Positions 17,399-26,276 of a stretch of DNA of 64,000 nucleotides are shown one piece after another. How positions within the stretch are numbered: position 1 is the first letter of the stretch; the number at the start of each line of letters is the position of its first letter. The notes below the pieces were generated by a model. That model did not search any database. It was not told the DNA's origin and saw only the letters and a program-made list of their open reading frames with translations. The stretch covers positions 3,658,001-3,722,000 of the forward strand of contig NZ_JAPEOQ010000002.1 in assembly GCF_026341035.1 (NCBI RefSeq), written 5' to 3'. The position numbers and the translations under genes are program-made. The DNA comes from Streptomyces sp. NBC_01016. GTDB lineage: Bacteria; Actinomycetota; Actinomycetes; Streptomycetales; Streptomycetaceae.

Positions 17399-18577
17399 AT
17401 GGCCCGAATCACCGAGGTGCTCACCCACGTACTGAAGCTGGAGGGACCACGGGCCTACCTGGGACGCCTGGACGACGGGCAGGAGCTCACCCCGGAGCGT
17501 GGCTACGTCGTACGGGCGCCGTGGCGCAGCCTGTACTCGGGACGCTTCGAGACCCTCCTGGTGGAGATCCGCACGGACGAGGGCTGCACCGGCTGGGGCG
17601 AGGCGCTCGCGCCGGTCGGCCCGGAGGTCCCGGCCGCCGTCGTGGACCGGCTGCTGGCCGACCAGCTCATCGGCCAGGACCCCACGCGGGTCCGCCCGCT
17701 GTGGCACCGCATGCGTGAGCTGATGCGGGAGCGCGGGCACCTGACCGGACACCAGGCCGACGCCATGGCCGCCGTCGACATCGCCCTGTGGGACCTGCAC
17801 GGCAGGCTGACCGGCCTTTCGGTGGCCGAACTGCTCGGCGGTGCCCACCGGGACCGCGTCCCCGCCTATGTCTCCGGCCTGCCCGAGCCGACCGACGAGG
17901 AGCGTGCCGCGCTCGCCGCCTCGTACGCGAAGCAGGGCGCCACCATGATCAAGCTGGCGCTCGGCAAGGGCATCGAGACGGACCTGGCCACCTACGATGC
18001 CGTGGCCGCGGCGGCCCCCGGTGTGCGGCTCGCGGTGGACGCCCACTGGGCGTACTCCATCGGCGAGGCGCTGACCCTCGGCCAGGAGCTGGACCGGCGC
18101 GGCGCGCTGTTCTTCGAGGCGCCGCTGGCACCCGAGGACGTCGAGGGGCACCGGGAGTTGGCGGGCCGCATCACCACGCCGGTCGCCGTCGGCGAGGCGA
18201 TGCGCAACCGCTACGAGTTCGCCGACTGGATCGGCCGCCGTGCACTGCGCCTCGCCCAACCCGATGTCGCCCGCACCGGCATCACCGAGGCCCAGTCCAT
18301 CGCGGAACTCGCCGCGGCGGCGCACCTTCCGGTGGCCTGCCATCACTCGGTCGGTCTGGGCGTGGCCCTGGCCGCCGGGATCCAGCTGAGCGCGGCCGTC
18401 GAGAACTCCCCGTTCTTCGAGTTCCAGGCCGACTCCCTGTCCGTCGCGCAGAGCATCCTGCGCACCCCGATCGACGCCCGCCCCGACGGCTACGCGCTGC
18501 CCGCCGGGCCGGGCCTCGGCGTCGAGGTGGACGCCGAGAAGATCGCCGAACTCGCCGAACTCGCCAAGGAGAGCTGA
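17399..18577 (+). CDS. Enolase-superfamily enzyme (mandelate racemase/muconate lactonizing type)
   Basis: Predicted 392-residue MR/MLE-family enzyme. The capping domain occupies the N-terminal third. The barrel shows the lysine strand TMIKLALGKG, the metal-binding Asp in AVDAHWAY, and later Glu/Asp strands in FFEAPLAPED and GEAMRNRYEF. The C-terminus has ACHHSVGLG with a candidate catalytic His. Members remove a proton alpha to a carboxylate, usually dehydrating or racemising sugar acids. The ATG has GGAGGGA six bases upstream. The DapA-like gene follows after 3 bp, giving a dehydratase-plus-aldolase operon. Confidence 0.88.
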   Translation: MARITEVLTHVLKLEGPRAYLGRLDDGQELTPERGYVVRAPWRSLYSGRFETLLVEIRTDEGCTGWGEALAPVGPEVPAAVVDRLLADQLIGQDPTRVRPLWHRMRELMRERGHLTGHQADAMAAVDIALWDLHGRLTGLSVAELLGGAHRDRVPAYVSGLPEPTDEERAALAASYAKQGATMIKLALGKGIETDLATYDAVAAAAPGVRLAVDAHWAYSIGEALTLGQELDRRGALFFEAPLAPEDVEGHRELAGRITTPVAVGEAMRNRYEFADWIGRRALRLAQPDVARTGITEAQSIAELAAAAHLPVACHHSVGLGVALAAGIQLSAAVENSPFFEFQADSLSVAQSILRTPIDARPDGYALPAGPGLGVEVDAEKIAELAELAKES

Positions 18578-18580
18578 ACC

Positions 18581-19510
18581 GTGCCCGCACTGCCCCGAGG
18601 TCTGATGCCGATCCTCGCCACCCCCTTCACCGACAGCGGAGAGCTGGACGTGCCCTCGCTGCGCTCGCTGGTCGAGTTCGAACTCGCCTGCGGTGTCGAC
18701 GGTCTCGCCGTCTTCGGCATGGCCAGCGAGGGCTTCGCCCTCACGGAGACCGAACGCGCCACGATCCTGCGCGAGGTCCGCGCCGTGGCCGGACCGGAAC
18801 TGCCGCTGGTCGCCGGCGTCAACGGAACGAGCACCGTCACCTCGCGCGAGCTCGCGCTGCGGGCGGTCGACGGCGGCGCCGACCACCTCATGGTCCTGCC
18901 CCCGTTCCTGACCAAGCCCTCCCCGGCGCAGGTCGTCGAGTTCTTCGCCGAGGTGGCCGCCGCGACCGACGCCTCCCTCATGCTCCAGGACGCGCCGGGG
19001 GTGACCGGGGTGTCGATGAGCGTCGAGCAGATCGTCTCCCTGGCAGCCGAACCCCACATCACGTCGGTGAAGGTGGAAGTGCCCTCGCCCCCGGCCAAGG
19101 TGGCCGCCGTCACGGCCGCGACCGGCTCCGACTTCGCCGTACTGGGCGGCCAGAACGCCCAGTACCTCCTCGACGAACACGCGAACGGTGCGGTCGGCAC
19201 CATGCCGGCCTGCGAGTTCTCCGACGTGTTGCGCGACGTCCTCGACGCCTTGGACCGGGGTGACCGGAGCCGGGCGCGGACCCTGTTCGCGAACGTCCGG
19301 CCGCTCGTCCACCTCGGTGTGCGCGCGGGGCAGGCCTGGGCGGTCCACAAGGAGGTCCTGGTGCGCCGCGGGGTGATCGCGTCCGCGCGGGTCCGGCTGC
19401 CCGCGGCGCCCTTGGACGCGGTCACGCGCCGGGCGCTCGAGGAAGTCCTCGAGGACATCGCGTGGGCGCCCCGGGATGCCTTCGTGCCGGCAGCCTCCGC
19501 CGCCCGCTAG
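18581..19510 (+). CDS. DapA/NanA-superfamily aldolase or dehydratase-like protein
   Basis: Predicted 309-residue TIM-barrel protein of the dihydrodipicolinate synthase family. The Schiff-base lysine is Lys164 in ITSVKVE. The position normally held by the catalytic Tyr (the YNxPxxTG motif) reads QDAPGVTG, so Tyr is replaced by Gln136, and GTTGE is changed to GMASE. It is therefore unlikely to be lysine-pathway DapA. With the preceding enolase-superfamily enzyme it probably cleaves or rearranges a 2-keto-3-deoxy sugar acid. GTG start, with AAGGAG upstream inside the previous gene. Confidence 0.85.
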   Translation: MPALPRGLMPILATPFTDSGELDVPSLRSLVEFELACGVDGLAVFGMASEGFALTETERATILREVRAVAGPELPLVAGVNGTSTVTSRELALRAVDGGADHLMVLPPFLTKPSPAQVVEFFAEVAAATDASLMLQDAPGVTGVSMSVEQIVSLAAEPHITSVKVEVPSPPAKVAAVTAATGSDFAVLGGQNAQYLLDEHANGAVGTMPACEFSDVLRDVLDALDRGDRSRARTLFANVRPLVHLGVRAGQAWAVHKEVLVRRGVIASARVRLPAAPLDAVTRRALEEVLEDIAWAPRDAFVPAASAAR

Positions 19511-19552
19511 ACCGGATCACCCTGCGGATTCCGGGGTCGATCGACACGCGAG

Positions 19553-19583
19553 GATGTAGCATCCACGATATGGATGCTACATC
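19553..19583. promoter_or_regulatory. IclR operator: 31-bp perfect inverted repeat
   Basis: The arms GATGTAGCATCCA (19553-19565) and TGGATGCTACATC (19571-19583) are exact reverse complements around five bases. The repeat spans the ATG of the IclR gene, so bound regulator would block its own initiation. I found no second copy in the window. Confidence 0.8.
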
Positions 19584-20352
19584 TCGTGCCGCTGGGATCG
19601 GGACCCAGAGCGTGGAACGCGCCCTCTCGCTGCTCACCTACTTCACCGAGGAGCAGCCCGAGCGCCGGATCGCGGAACTCGTCGAACTCTCGGGACTCGG
19701 CCAGTCGACGGTCTCCCGCCTGGTCGGCGCGCTCGAATCGCTCGGCTACTTGGCCCGCGACGAACGCACCGGCCTGCACCGGCTCGGCCCCCGCCTCGTC
19801 GGCCTCGCCGGGATCGCCCTCAACCAGTCCCCGGTGTTCCGCGCCTCTCGCCAGGTCGCGCAGAACTTCGCGCACGAGACCGGCCTCGGCGCGAACGTCG
19901 CGGAGCGCCAGGGCGACCAGATGTTCTACCTCTGCCACTTCGAAGGACCGCGCACCCAGCGCTCCTTCACGCTCACCGGCCGACTCGCCCCTCTGCACGC
20001 CACCGCCATGGGCAAGGTGCTCCTGTCCGGCCTGAAGGGCGACGAGGTCGAGGCGCTGATCGGCCCCGAGTACTCCTCGTACACCGCGCACACCCTCACC
20101 ACCCGCAAGAGCCTCCTCAAGGACCTCGACGAGGTACGCGGCCGCGGCTACGCGACGGAAGTGGAGGAGCTGGCACTCGGGCGCGCCTGTCTCGCGGTCC
20201 CGGTCCGCGACCGCTCCGGCGACATCGTGGCCGCCCTGTCGGTCTCCGGCTCCCTGTCGGCGCTCGACCTGGCAACCCGGGAACGCGAACTCGCGGGCAG
20301 GGCCATCGAGTACGCGGACCAGGTGTCGTCGGCGCTCGGGTATTTGCACTGA
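19570..20352 (+). CDS. IclR-family transcriptional regulator
   Basis: Predicted 260-residue IclR regulator. The N-terminal winged HTH is VERALSLLTYF, then RIAELVELSGLGQSTVSRLV. The C-terminal GAF-like effector domain holds FTLTGRLAPLHATAMGKVLL and VEELALGRACLAVPVRDRSG. ATG at 19570 is the only sensible start; it lies inside the operator and lacks a ribosome site, suggesting a leaderless or weakly translated message. It follows the enolase-superfamily/aldolase operon by 59 bp and probably controls it in response to the substrate acid. Confidence 0.9.
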   Translation: MDATSRAAGIGTQSVERALSLLTYFTEEQPERRIAELVELSGLGQSTVSRLVGALESLGYLARDERTGLHRLGPRLVGLAGIALNQSPVFRASRQVAQNFAHETGLGANVAERQGDQMFYLCHFEGPRTQRSFTLTGRLAPLHATAMGKVLLSGLKGDEVEALIGPEYSSYTAHTLTTRKSLLKDLDEVRGRGYATEVEELALGRACLAVPVRDRSGDIVAALSVSGSLSALDLATRERELAGRAIEYADQVSSALGYLH

Positions 20353-20400
20353 GGGGCTGCGCGCTGGATCGCTACTCGCACTGATGGGCCGGGCGCTGGA

Positions 20401-21091
20401 TCACTCCTCCCACCCGGCCGTCGCGGCAGCCCGCTCCCGCCACTGCCGCGCACCCAGGCCGCCCGCCTCCCACCGTTCGCAGAACCGGCGCAGTTCCTCG
20501 CACCTGGCCAGCATGGCCGCCCGGCGCACCGGCCAGGGCGGTGTCTCGTTGCCGTAGGAGCGGAAGAAGTGGGAGAGCGCGTCGCGGTGCGCGGGGTGGT
20601 GCGTTCGTACGATCCACTCGCACCAGGCCAGGTCCTCCACCGGAGCCCCGAAGTGGGCGAACTCCCAGTCGACCACTGCTGTGACCTCGAAGGTGTCGGG
20701 GTCGAGGAGCAGGTTGTTGGGGCCGAAGTCGCCGTGTACGAAGACCTCGTCCGCTCTGCGTGCGCCCAAAGCGGGTACGGGCGGCGAGAGTTCGTGGATC
20801 CGGCGCAGCAGCTTGCCGCAGCTCGTCAGGACTTTCGCGGCGTGCCCCGGCGTCCAGCAGGTCCTGGCCCGGCACACCGGCCAGGAATCCGAGCTTCAGG
20901 GTGGTCGCGGTCGCGCCGAGCACCGGTGGCACGGGCAACTGGTCCCGGAGGTGGGGGAGAAGTGTGCGTTCGCGGTGCAGTCTCAGTTCGGCGTCGGGAC
21001 CGTCGTAGGTCTTCTCCACGGTCGTGTCGTTGGTGAGAGTGCGGTTGGTGTAGCCGTGCTTCAGCGGACGCATGTGCCGATCATCGGCCAT
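20401..21091 (-). pseudogene. Aminoglycoside phosphotransferase-family gene, frameshifted
   Basis: Two reading frames together give one APH/choline-kinase-like protein. The N-terminal half from ATG 21091 (MADDRHMRPLKHGYTNRT) runs to LAGVPGQDLLDAG. The C-terminal half continues in another frame as HAAKVLTSCGKLLRRIHEL with the catalytic loop VHGDFGPNN and the metal motif VVDWEF. The frames join at a run of four C at 20845-20848 (GGGG on the coding strand); one G fewer would restore a normal 230-residue protein. It may be a true pseudogene or a sequencing error. Confidence 0.8.
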
Positions 21092-21129
21092 GGTGGGGTG
21101 AGGAGTGCGTGGTTGGTTCGGCCGCCGTC

Positions 21130-21981
21130 TCAGTGCAGCGCCTGCGCTCCTATGACGGACAGCAGCTGCAGCTTCTCGTGGCTCTCGCTGCCGGGGACGG
21201 CCGTGTAGACGAGGAGCAGATGCGACTGGCCGGGGTCGACGAGCGTCTGGCACGTCAGTTCCAGTGCGCCGACCTCGGGGTGGACGAAGTGCTTCACCTC
21301 GTGGGGGCGGATGCCGACCTCGTGGGCCTCCCACACCCGACGGAACTCCTCGCTCTGCGCGAGCAGCAGGTCGGCGTAGTGGGCCGCGCGGGAACCGGGC
21401 CCCCGGAGTGTCGCCACGCCCCGCAGGCCCGAGACGAACATGCGGGTGAGGAAGGCGTGGTCCTCGGGGGCGTAGAGCCGGCGCGTGGCGGGGTCGGTGA
21501 ACCAGCGGTAGCCGATGCTTCGAGCGGGACCGGTGTGGATGGTCTGGTCGCCGGTCAGGGCGATGCCGAGCGGGGTCTGGCGCAGTGTCTCGCCGAGCTC
21601 GGTGACGATCTCCGCGGGGGTGTCGTGGAGGCGGTCGAGGATGCGCAGCAGGCCGGGGCCGATGTGCGCGTTGTCCGCGCCGCGCGGCGGTGGGGTGTGT
21701 CCGGCGAGCCGGAAGAGATGGTCGCGCTCGTCGAGGGAGAGGTGGAGCCCCTGCGCGATGGAGGCGATCATCTGCTCCGACGGGTGGGGGCCGCGTTCAC
21801 GTTCCAGCCGCGCGTAGTAGTCGGTCGACATGTGGCACAGCGCGGCCACTTCCTCCCGGCGCAGACCGGCCGTCCTGCGGCGTCGCCCACGGGGGAGGCC
21901 CACGTCCTCGGGTTGCAGCGACTCCCGGCGGCGCCGGAGGAACTCCGCGAGGCCGGTCCGATCGATCACCCGTGCCTCCAT
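21130..21981 (-). CDS. XRE regulator with MmyB-like ligand-binding domain
   Basis: Predicted 283-residue regulator typical of Streptomyces. Residues about 10-75 form the XRE HTH (LAEFLRRRRESL, then RTAGLRREEVAAL, STDYYARLERERG). The C-terminal PAS-like MmyB domain (about 105-270) holds IGYRWFTDPATRRLY. Members often regulate an adjacent, divergent short-chain dehydrogenase, and exactly such a gene starts 117 bp away on the other strand. The domain is proposed to bind a fatty-acid-like ligand. Confidence 0.9.
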   Translation of the reverse strand: MEARVIDRTGLAEFLRRRRESLQPEDVGLPRGRRRRTAGLRREEVAALCHMSTDYYARLERERGPHPSEQMIASIAQGLHLSLDERDHLFRLAGHTPPPRGADNAHIGPGLLRILDRLHDTPAEIVTELGETLRQTPLGIALTGDQTIHTGPARSIGYRWFTDPATRRLYAPEDHAFLTRMFVSGLRGVATLRGPGSRAAHYADLLLAQSEEFRRVWEAHEVGIRPHEVKHFVHPEVGALELTCQTLVDPGQSHLLLVYTAVPGSESHEKLQLLSVIGAQALH

Positions 21982-22098
21982 CGCTGTGCGCGGCTGTCCT
22001 GACGTTCCTTTCTACCGTCCGCGCGCCGCGGTAACCACGGATTGTCGATCCCCCCTTCACGGGTTGCTGTCGCCGCGGCGCCGGTCGAAGCTCTGGGC

Positions 22099-23046
22099 AT
22101 GCCACGCAAACCCATCGACATCACCGTCCCCGACCTGTCCGGCAAGCGCGCCGTTGTCACCGGAGCGAGCGACGGCATCGGGCTCGGCCTCGCCACGAGG
22201 CTCGCCGCGGCCGGGGCCGAAGTGCTCCTGCCCGTACGCAATCCGCGCAAGGGCGAGGCCGCACTCGCCAGGATTCGAGAGAAGGCGCCGCACGCGAACG
22301 TGTCGCTCGGCGAGCTCGACCTGTCCTCGCTCGGCTCCGTCGCGGCCCTCGGCGAAACCCTGCGGGCGCAGGACCGGCCGATCCACCTGCTCATCAACAA
22401 CGCCGGCGTCATGACCCCGCCCGACCGACAGACGACCGCCGACGGTTTCGAGCTGCAGTTCGGCACCAACCACCTCGGCCACTTCGCCCTGGTCGCCCAC
22501 CTGCTGCCGCTGCTGCGCGCCGGCCGCGCACGGGTGACGTCACAGGTCAGCGTCGCGGCCAACCAGGGCGCCATCAACTGGGACGACCTCAACTGGGAAC
22601 GCTCCTACGACGGTATGAAGGCCTACAGCCAGTCGAAGATCGCGTTCGGTCTCTTCGGCCTCGAACTCGACCGGCGCAGCCGGGCCCACGGCTGGGGCAT
22701 CACCAGCAACCTCTCCCACCCCGGCATCGCCCCGACGAACCTGCTCGCCGCGCGCCCCGAGGTCGGCCGCGCCAAGGAAACCATGGGCGTACGCCTGATC
22801 CGGGCGCTGTCCGCCCGCGGCATCGTCGTCGGGACGGTCCACAGCGCGCAGCTCCCGGCCCTGTACGCCGCCACCTCCCCCGGCGCCGAACGCGGTCGGT
22901 TCTACGGGCCGCGCGGAATCGGGCACCTGGGCGGCCCGCCCGCGGAGCAGAAGCTCTACTCGCGCCTTGGCGGAACGGAGGAGGCGGAGCGCGTGTGGCA
23001 GGTCTCCGAAGAGCTCACGAAGGTGACCTTTCCCCACGGGGAGTAG
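22099..23046 (+). CDS. Short-chain dehydrogenase/reductase (retinol-dehydrogenase-like)
   Basis: Predicted 315-residue SDR. The cofactor motif is TGASDGIGLG (TGxxxGxG) near residue 20, NNAGVM near 100, and the active-site YSQSK sits in GMKAYSQSKIAFG near residue 175. Length and the EGRFYGPRG-like C-terminus resemble the NADP-dependent retinol-dehydrogenase-like group. ATG 22099 is chosen; the upstream extension lacks conservation and ribosome site. It diverges from an MmyB-type XRE regulator that is its likely controller. A 21-bp tandem repeat starts at its stop codon. Confidence 0.88.
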   Translation: MPRKPIDITVPDLSGKRAVVTGASDGIGLGLATRLAAAGAEVLLPVRNPRKGEAALARIREKAPHANVSLGELDLSSLGSVAALGETLRAQDRPIHLLINNAGVMTPPDRQTTADGFELQFGTNHLGHFALVAHLLPLLRAGRARVTSQVSVAANQGAINWDDLNWERSYDGMKAYSQSKIAFGLFGLELDRRSRAHGWGITSNLSHPGIAPTNLLAARPEVGRAKETMGVRLIRALSARGIVVGTVHSAQLPALYAATSPGAERGRFYGPRGIGHLGGPPAEQKLYSRLGGTEEAERVWQVSEELTKVTFPHGE

Positions 23047-23090
23047 ACCCTGCCCTACGGGGAGTGGACCCTGCCCCACGGGGAGTGCCC
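23033..23090. repeat. 21-bp tandem repeat at the SDR 3' end
   Basis: ACGGGGAGT recurs at 23036, 23057 and 23078, defining a 21-bp unit present about 2.5 times. The SDR stop codon lies in the first copy, where TGG of the later copies is TAG. If read through, the unit would encode TLPxGEW. Confidence 0.8.
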
Positions 23091-23198
23091 CTTTGCTGCG
23101 GCGAGTAGGGGAGGCCTGCTCAAGTCCGGGGCCGCCGGCGCTGTGCGAGCCACGGGATTGGGCGGCATGCCGGCGGGCGCGTACGTAAGCTGGCCCGC

Positions 23199-24083
23199 AT
23201 GCGTACCCGACCGACTCTGACCTGGGAACCGTCCGGCGACCTGCCACCCGCCACCACCGACCTGGCACCCGTCGTCGAGGCCGTGCGCGCGGGAGGGGTC
23301 GTCGTGCTGAGCGGGGCCGGGCTCTCCACCGAGTCGGGCATCCCGGACTACCGCGGGGAGCACGGTTCGCTGCGGCAGCACACCCCCATGACGTACCAGG
23401 AATTCACCGGCAGTGAGCAGGCCCGGCAGCGGTACTGGGCGCGCAGTCAGCTGGGCTGGCGGGCCATGATCCGGGCCCGGCCCAACGCCGGACACCTCGC
23501 CGTGGCCGAGCTGGCCGAGGCGGGCCTGGTCACCGGCGTGATCACGCAGAACGTCGACGGACTGCAGCAGGCCGCCGGCGCTCCCGATGTCATCGAACTG
23601 CACGGCAGCCTGAGCCGGGTGCTCTGCCTGCACTGCCGCGCCTTCACCACCCGCGAGGAAGTCGACCGGCGACTGCGTGAGGCCAATCCGCACTTCGAGG
23701 CCGAGGCCGAGCGGCACCGGTCCGCGCGGGTCAACCCGGACGGCGACGTGGACCTCCCCGACGAGGCCGTGCGCGACTTCCGGGTGGTGCCGTGCGCGGC
23801 CTGTGGCGTCGGGGTGCTCAAGCCGGACGTCGTCTTCTTCGGCGAGAACGTTCCGCCCGAGCGGGTCACCGCCTGCCGGGAGCTCGTCGCCGGGTCCAGC
23901 TCGCTCCTCGTCCTGGGCTCCTCGCTGACCGTCATGTCCGGCCTCCGCTTCGTACGCCAGGCCGCGGACGCCGGAACACCGGTCCTGATCGTCAACAACC
24001 AGCCCACCCGCGGCGACCGCTGGGGTGTGCGGGTGGAGCTGCCGTTGGGGCAGGCGCTGCGGGACGTGGTGGCGGGGGTCTGA
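23199..24083 (+). CDS. Sir2-family NAD-dependent protein deacylase
   Basis: Predicted 294-residue sirtuin. NAD-binding motifs are GAGLSTESGIPDYRG and TQNVDGL, with the catalytic His in ELHGS. The zinc site is CLHC and CAAC, 55 residues apart, and the second NAD stretch is FFGENVP then GSSLTVMSG. It removes acyl groups from lysines using NAD. The insertion between the zinc pairs (with a VNPDGDVDLPD stretch) is typical of the actinobacterial class II-like form. It stands alone between an SDR and an IclR gene. Confidence 0.93.
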   Translation: MRTRPTLTWEPSGDLPPATTDLAPVVEAVRAGGVVVLSGAGLSTESGIPDYRGEHGSLRQHTPMTYQEFTGSEQARQRYWARSQLGWRAMIRARPNAGHLAVAELAEAGLVTGVITQNVDGLQQAAGAPDVIELHGSLSRVLCLHCRAFTTREEVDRRLREANPHFEAEAERHRSARVNPDGDVDLPDEAVRDFRVVPCAACGVGVLKPDVVFFGENVPPERVTACRELVAGSSSLLVLGSSLTVMSGLRFVRQAADAGTPVLIVNNQPTRGDRWGVRVELPLGQALRDVVAGV

Positions 24084-24102
24084 GCCACCCCGTGAAACAT
24101 TC

Positions 24103-24116
24103 TTCGGCAGGACGAA
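24103..24116. promoter_or_regulatory. Weak IclR-type site before the second IclR gene
   Basis: TTCG and CGAA are inverted around six bases (GCAGGA), the same spacing as in the stronger site 2.2 kb away before the LLM gene. It lies 60 bp upstream of the IclR start. It is short, and only the parallel with the stronger site supports it. Confidence 0.4.
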
Positions 24117-24175
24117 ATCCCTTACAGGTGAGGTACGTTGACGGCTGCCCGCACTGATCTCCGAAGGAGGACGTG

Positions 24176-25054
24176 ATGGCGCGACCGGCACCCGCCGCCG
24201 CGAAGGCGCTGAAGATCATCGACCTGTTGGTGTCGCACCGCGGCGAACAGTTCACGATCTCCGACATCGCCCGGCGCACCGGGAGCAGCCTCGGCTCCGC
24301 CCACGCGGTCCTCGCCGTTCTGGAGGAGAGCGGCTATCTGACCCGGCATCCGGCCCGGCGGACCTACGGCCTTGGCCCCGCCCTGGTGAGCGCGGGAATG
24401 GCGGCACTTGAGCAGCATCCCGCGATCCGGGCCGCCACCGAGCGCATCGGACCGCTCGCCGCCGAGCTCGAAGCGGACGTGGTGGTGAGCGCGGGCACAC
24501 CCACCGAGATCGTGTCGGTCACCGTGGGCGGTACGGGTTCGCGGTACGGGCCCGGCTTCCGGGAGGGGGAGCGGGTGCCGCTCGTGCCGCCGCTCGGCCT
24601 CGTGTTCATGGCGTGGGCGCCTTCTCCCGAGGTGGAGTCGTGGCTGGCGCGCGCCCCGAAGGCGGTGGATCGCGACCGGGTCGAGCTCGCGCTCTCGGCG
24701 GTACGGGGCCGGGGGTACGCGCTCGGCCTCGCGCCGTCGGTGGCCGGTGCGTCGGTGCCCGGCGGGGCGCGGGCCGATCGGGGGCGGCAGCGGGACCGGG
24801 ACCGGGACACCTGGACGTGGACGGCGTCGTTCGACAACGACTACGACCTGCCAGTGGTCGACCCCGAGCGGGAGTACGACCTCGGCATGGCGTCGGCTCC
24901 GGTCTTCGACGCCGACGGACGGGTGATCATCGCGATCACGGCCTCCGGTTTCTCGCCCGGTCTCGGCGGCACGGAGGTCGTCCGCGTCGCCGAAGCCGTC
25001 AAGGCGTGCGCCACCGTCGTCACCAAGCAGACGCGTGGCCGGTTCCCCGCCTGA
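24176..25054 (+). CDS. IclR-family transcriptional regulator
   Basis: Predicted 292-residue IclR regulator. The HTH lies at residues 10-70 (KALKIIDLLVSHRGEQFTIS, then DIARRTGSSLGSAHAVLAVL). The effector domain follows, with an Arg/Asp-rich insertion (DRGRQRDRDRDTW) not usual in the family. AGGAGG sits five bases before the ATG. It is convergent with an LLM-type oxidoreductase whose promoter carries an IclR-like palindrome, so that gene is the probable target. Confidence 0.88.
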   Translation: MARPAPAAAKALKIIDLLVSHRGEQFTISDIARRTGSSLGSAHAVLAVLEESGYLTRHPARRTYGLGPALVSAGMAALEQHPAIRAATERIGPLAAELEADVVVSAGTPTEIVSVTVGGTGSRYGPGFREGERVPLVPPLGLVFMAWAPSPEVESWLARAPKAVDRDRVELALSAVRGRGYALGLAPSVAGASVPGGARADRGRQRDRDRDTWTWTASFDNDYDLPVVDPEREYDLGMASAPVFDADGRVIIAITASGFSPGLGGTEVVRVAEAVKACATVVTKQTRGRFPA

Positions 25055-25095
25055 CACGGGGGCCGGTCACGTACCCCGCCCGACGCGGCAGGCGA

Positions 25096-26250
25096 TCACG
25101 CGCCGCCGAAGAGGGCCTCGTAGTCGACCCGGTGGCCCCGCCGCTCCAGCTCCGGGATGACCCGGGTGCCAAGGAGTTCGAGGCTGCGCATCACCTTCTC
25201 GTGCGGCAGCGTGCCGAACTGCGTGTAGCACAACAGCTGGTCGACACCGGCCTGTTCATACCTCAGGATCTTCTCCAGGCACTGCTCCGGCGTCCCTACG
25301 ATGATCATGTCCTGCTCCGTGTACTTCGCGAGGTCGATGTCACCCCGCATGGTGGGTTGCAGCAGCGGGAACGCCTGCTCCTTCTCCTCCTCGGGCAGAT
25401 GCGCCAGCTCCCATTCGAGGGTGAACTCGGCGAGATTCTGGTACCACCACTTCACCGACTCCCACAGCCCGTAGCGTGCGGCCTCCTCGGGGTCGTCCGT
25501 GCAGTGCACCAGGGTGTAGGCGCCGACCCGGTCGTTGGTGGCCCGGGGCAGTGGCTCGACGCACTCGGCCTGGCCCGCGCGGTACACGGCGATCTGCTCG
25601 GCCATCTTCTCCACCGGCTGCATCAGCGCGAACGACAGCAGTCCGAGGCCCAACTTCCCTGCGTTGTGGGCGGACTGGGAGCTGGCGGCGGCGAGCCACG
25701 CCGGCGGATGCGGGTCCTGGAAGGGGCGCGGGGTGATGAAGCGTTCGGGGAAGTCGATCGTCTCGGACTTCCACTTCAGCTTCTCGTTCGTCCACGCGGC
25801 GATGACGAACTCGAAGGCCTCCCGCCACATGGCGCGGGAGCGGTCGTCGGCCGGGACGTTGAACGCGAGCTGCTCGTTGGGTGTCGAGCGGCCGGAGCCC
25901 CACTCCACCCGGCCGCCGCTGAGCACGTCGACGGTGGCGACCTTCTCGGCGACGCGCACCGGATGCTGGAACCCGGAGGGGAGCAGGACCACGCCGAAGC
26001 CGAGCCGGATGTTCTCGGTGGCCTGGGACAGCGCCCCGAGGATGGTCTCGTTGGACGGGGACGCGGACCGGCCTTTGCGGAAGTGGTGCTCGACCACCCA
26101 CGCGGTCTGGAAGCCGAGCCGGTCGGCGAACTTGATCTCTTCGATCGCCTCGGCGTACGTCTGCTGCTCGGCCCGCTTCTGCCCGAGCGGGAACGGCTCG
26201 GCCGAGGGGCCGATCTTCGGCTGGAACTCGTAGAGCAGATCGAGCTTCAT
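25096..26250 (-). CDS. LLM-class flavin-dependent monooxygenase
   Basis: Predicted 384-residue luciferase-like TIM-barrel oxygenase using reduced FMN. Typical blocks are present: LGFQTAWVVEHHF near residue 50, LGFGVVLLPSGFQHPVRVAE near 100, GGRVEWGSGRS near 130 and DMIIVGTPEQCLEKI near 320. The last places it near alkanal-monooxygenase-like enzymes. Members oxidise aldehydes, sulfonates, aminopolycarboxylates or alkanes, and the substrate is open. It converges with an IclR gene and has a TTTCG-N6-CGAAA palindrome 27 bp upstream of its start. Confidence 0.88.
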   Translation of the reverse strand: MKLDLLYEFQPKIGPSAEPFPLGQKRAEQQTYAEAIEEIKFADRLGFQTAWVVEHHFRKGRSASPSNETILGALSQATENIRLGFGVVLLPSGFQHPVRVAEKVATVDVLSGGRVEWGSGRSTPNEQLAFNVPADDRSRAMWREAFEFVIAAWTNEKLKWKSETIDFPERFITPRPFQDPHPPAWLAAASSQSAHNAGKLGLGLLSFALMQPVEKMAEQIAVYRAGQAECVEPLPRATNDRVGAYTLVHCTDDPEEAARYGLWESVKWWYQNLAEFTLEWELAHLPEEEKEQAFPLLQPTMRGDIDLAKYTEQDMIIVGTPEQCLEKILRYEQAGVDQLLCYTQFGTLPHEKVMRSLELLGTRVIPELERRGHRVDYEALFGGA

Positions 26251-26276
26251 CGAATCACTCCCGGTGCCACCTGCGG

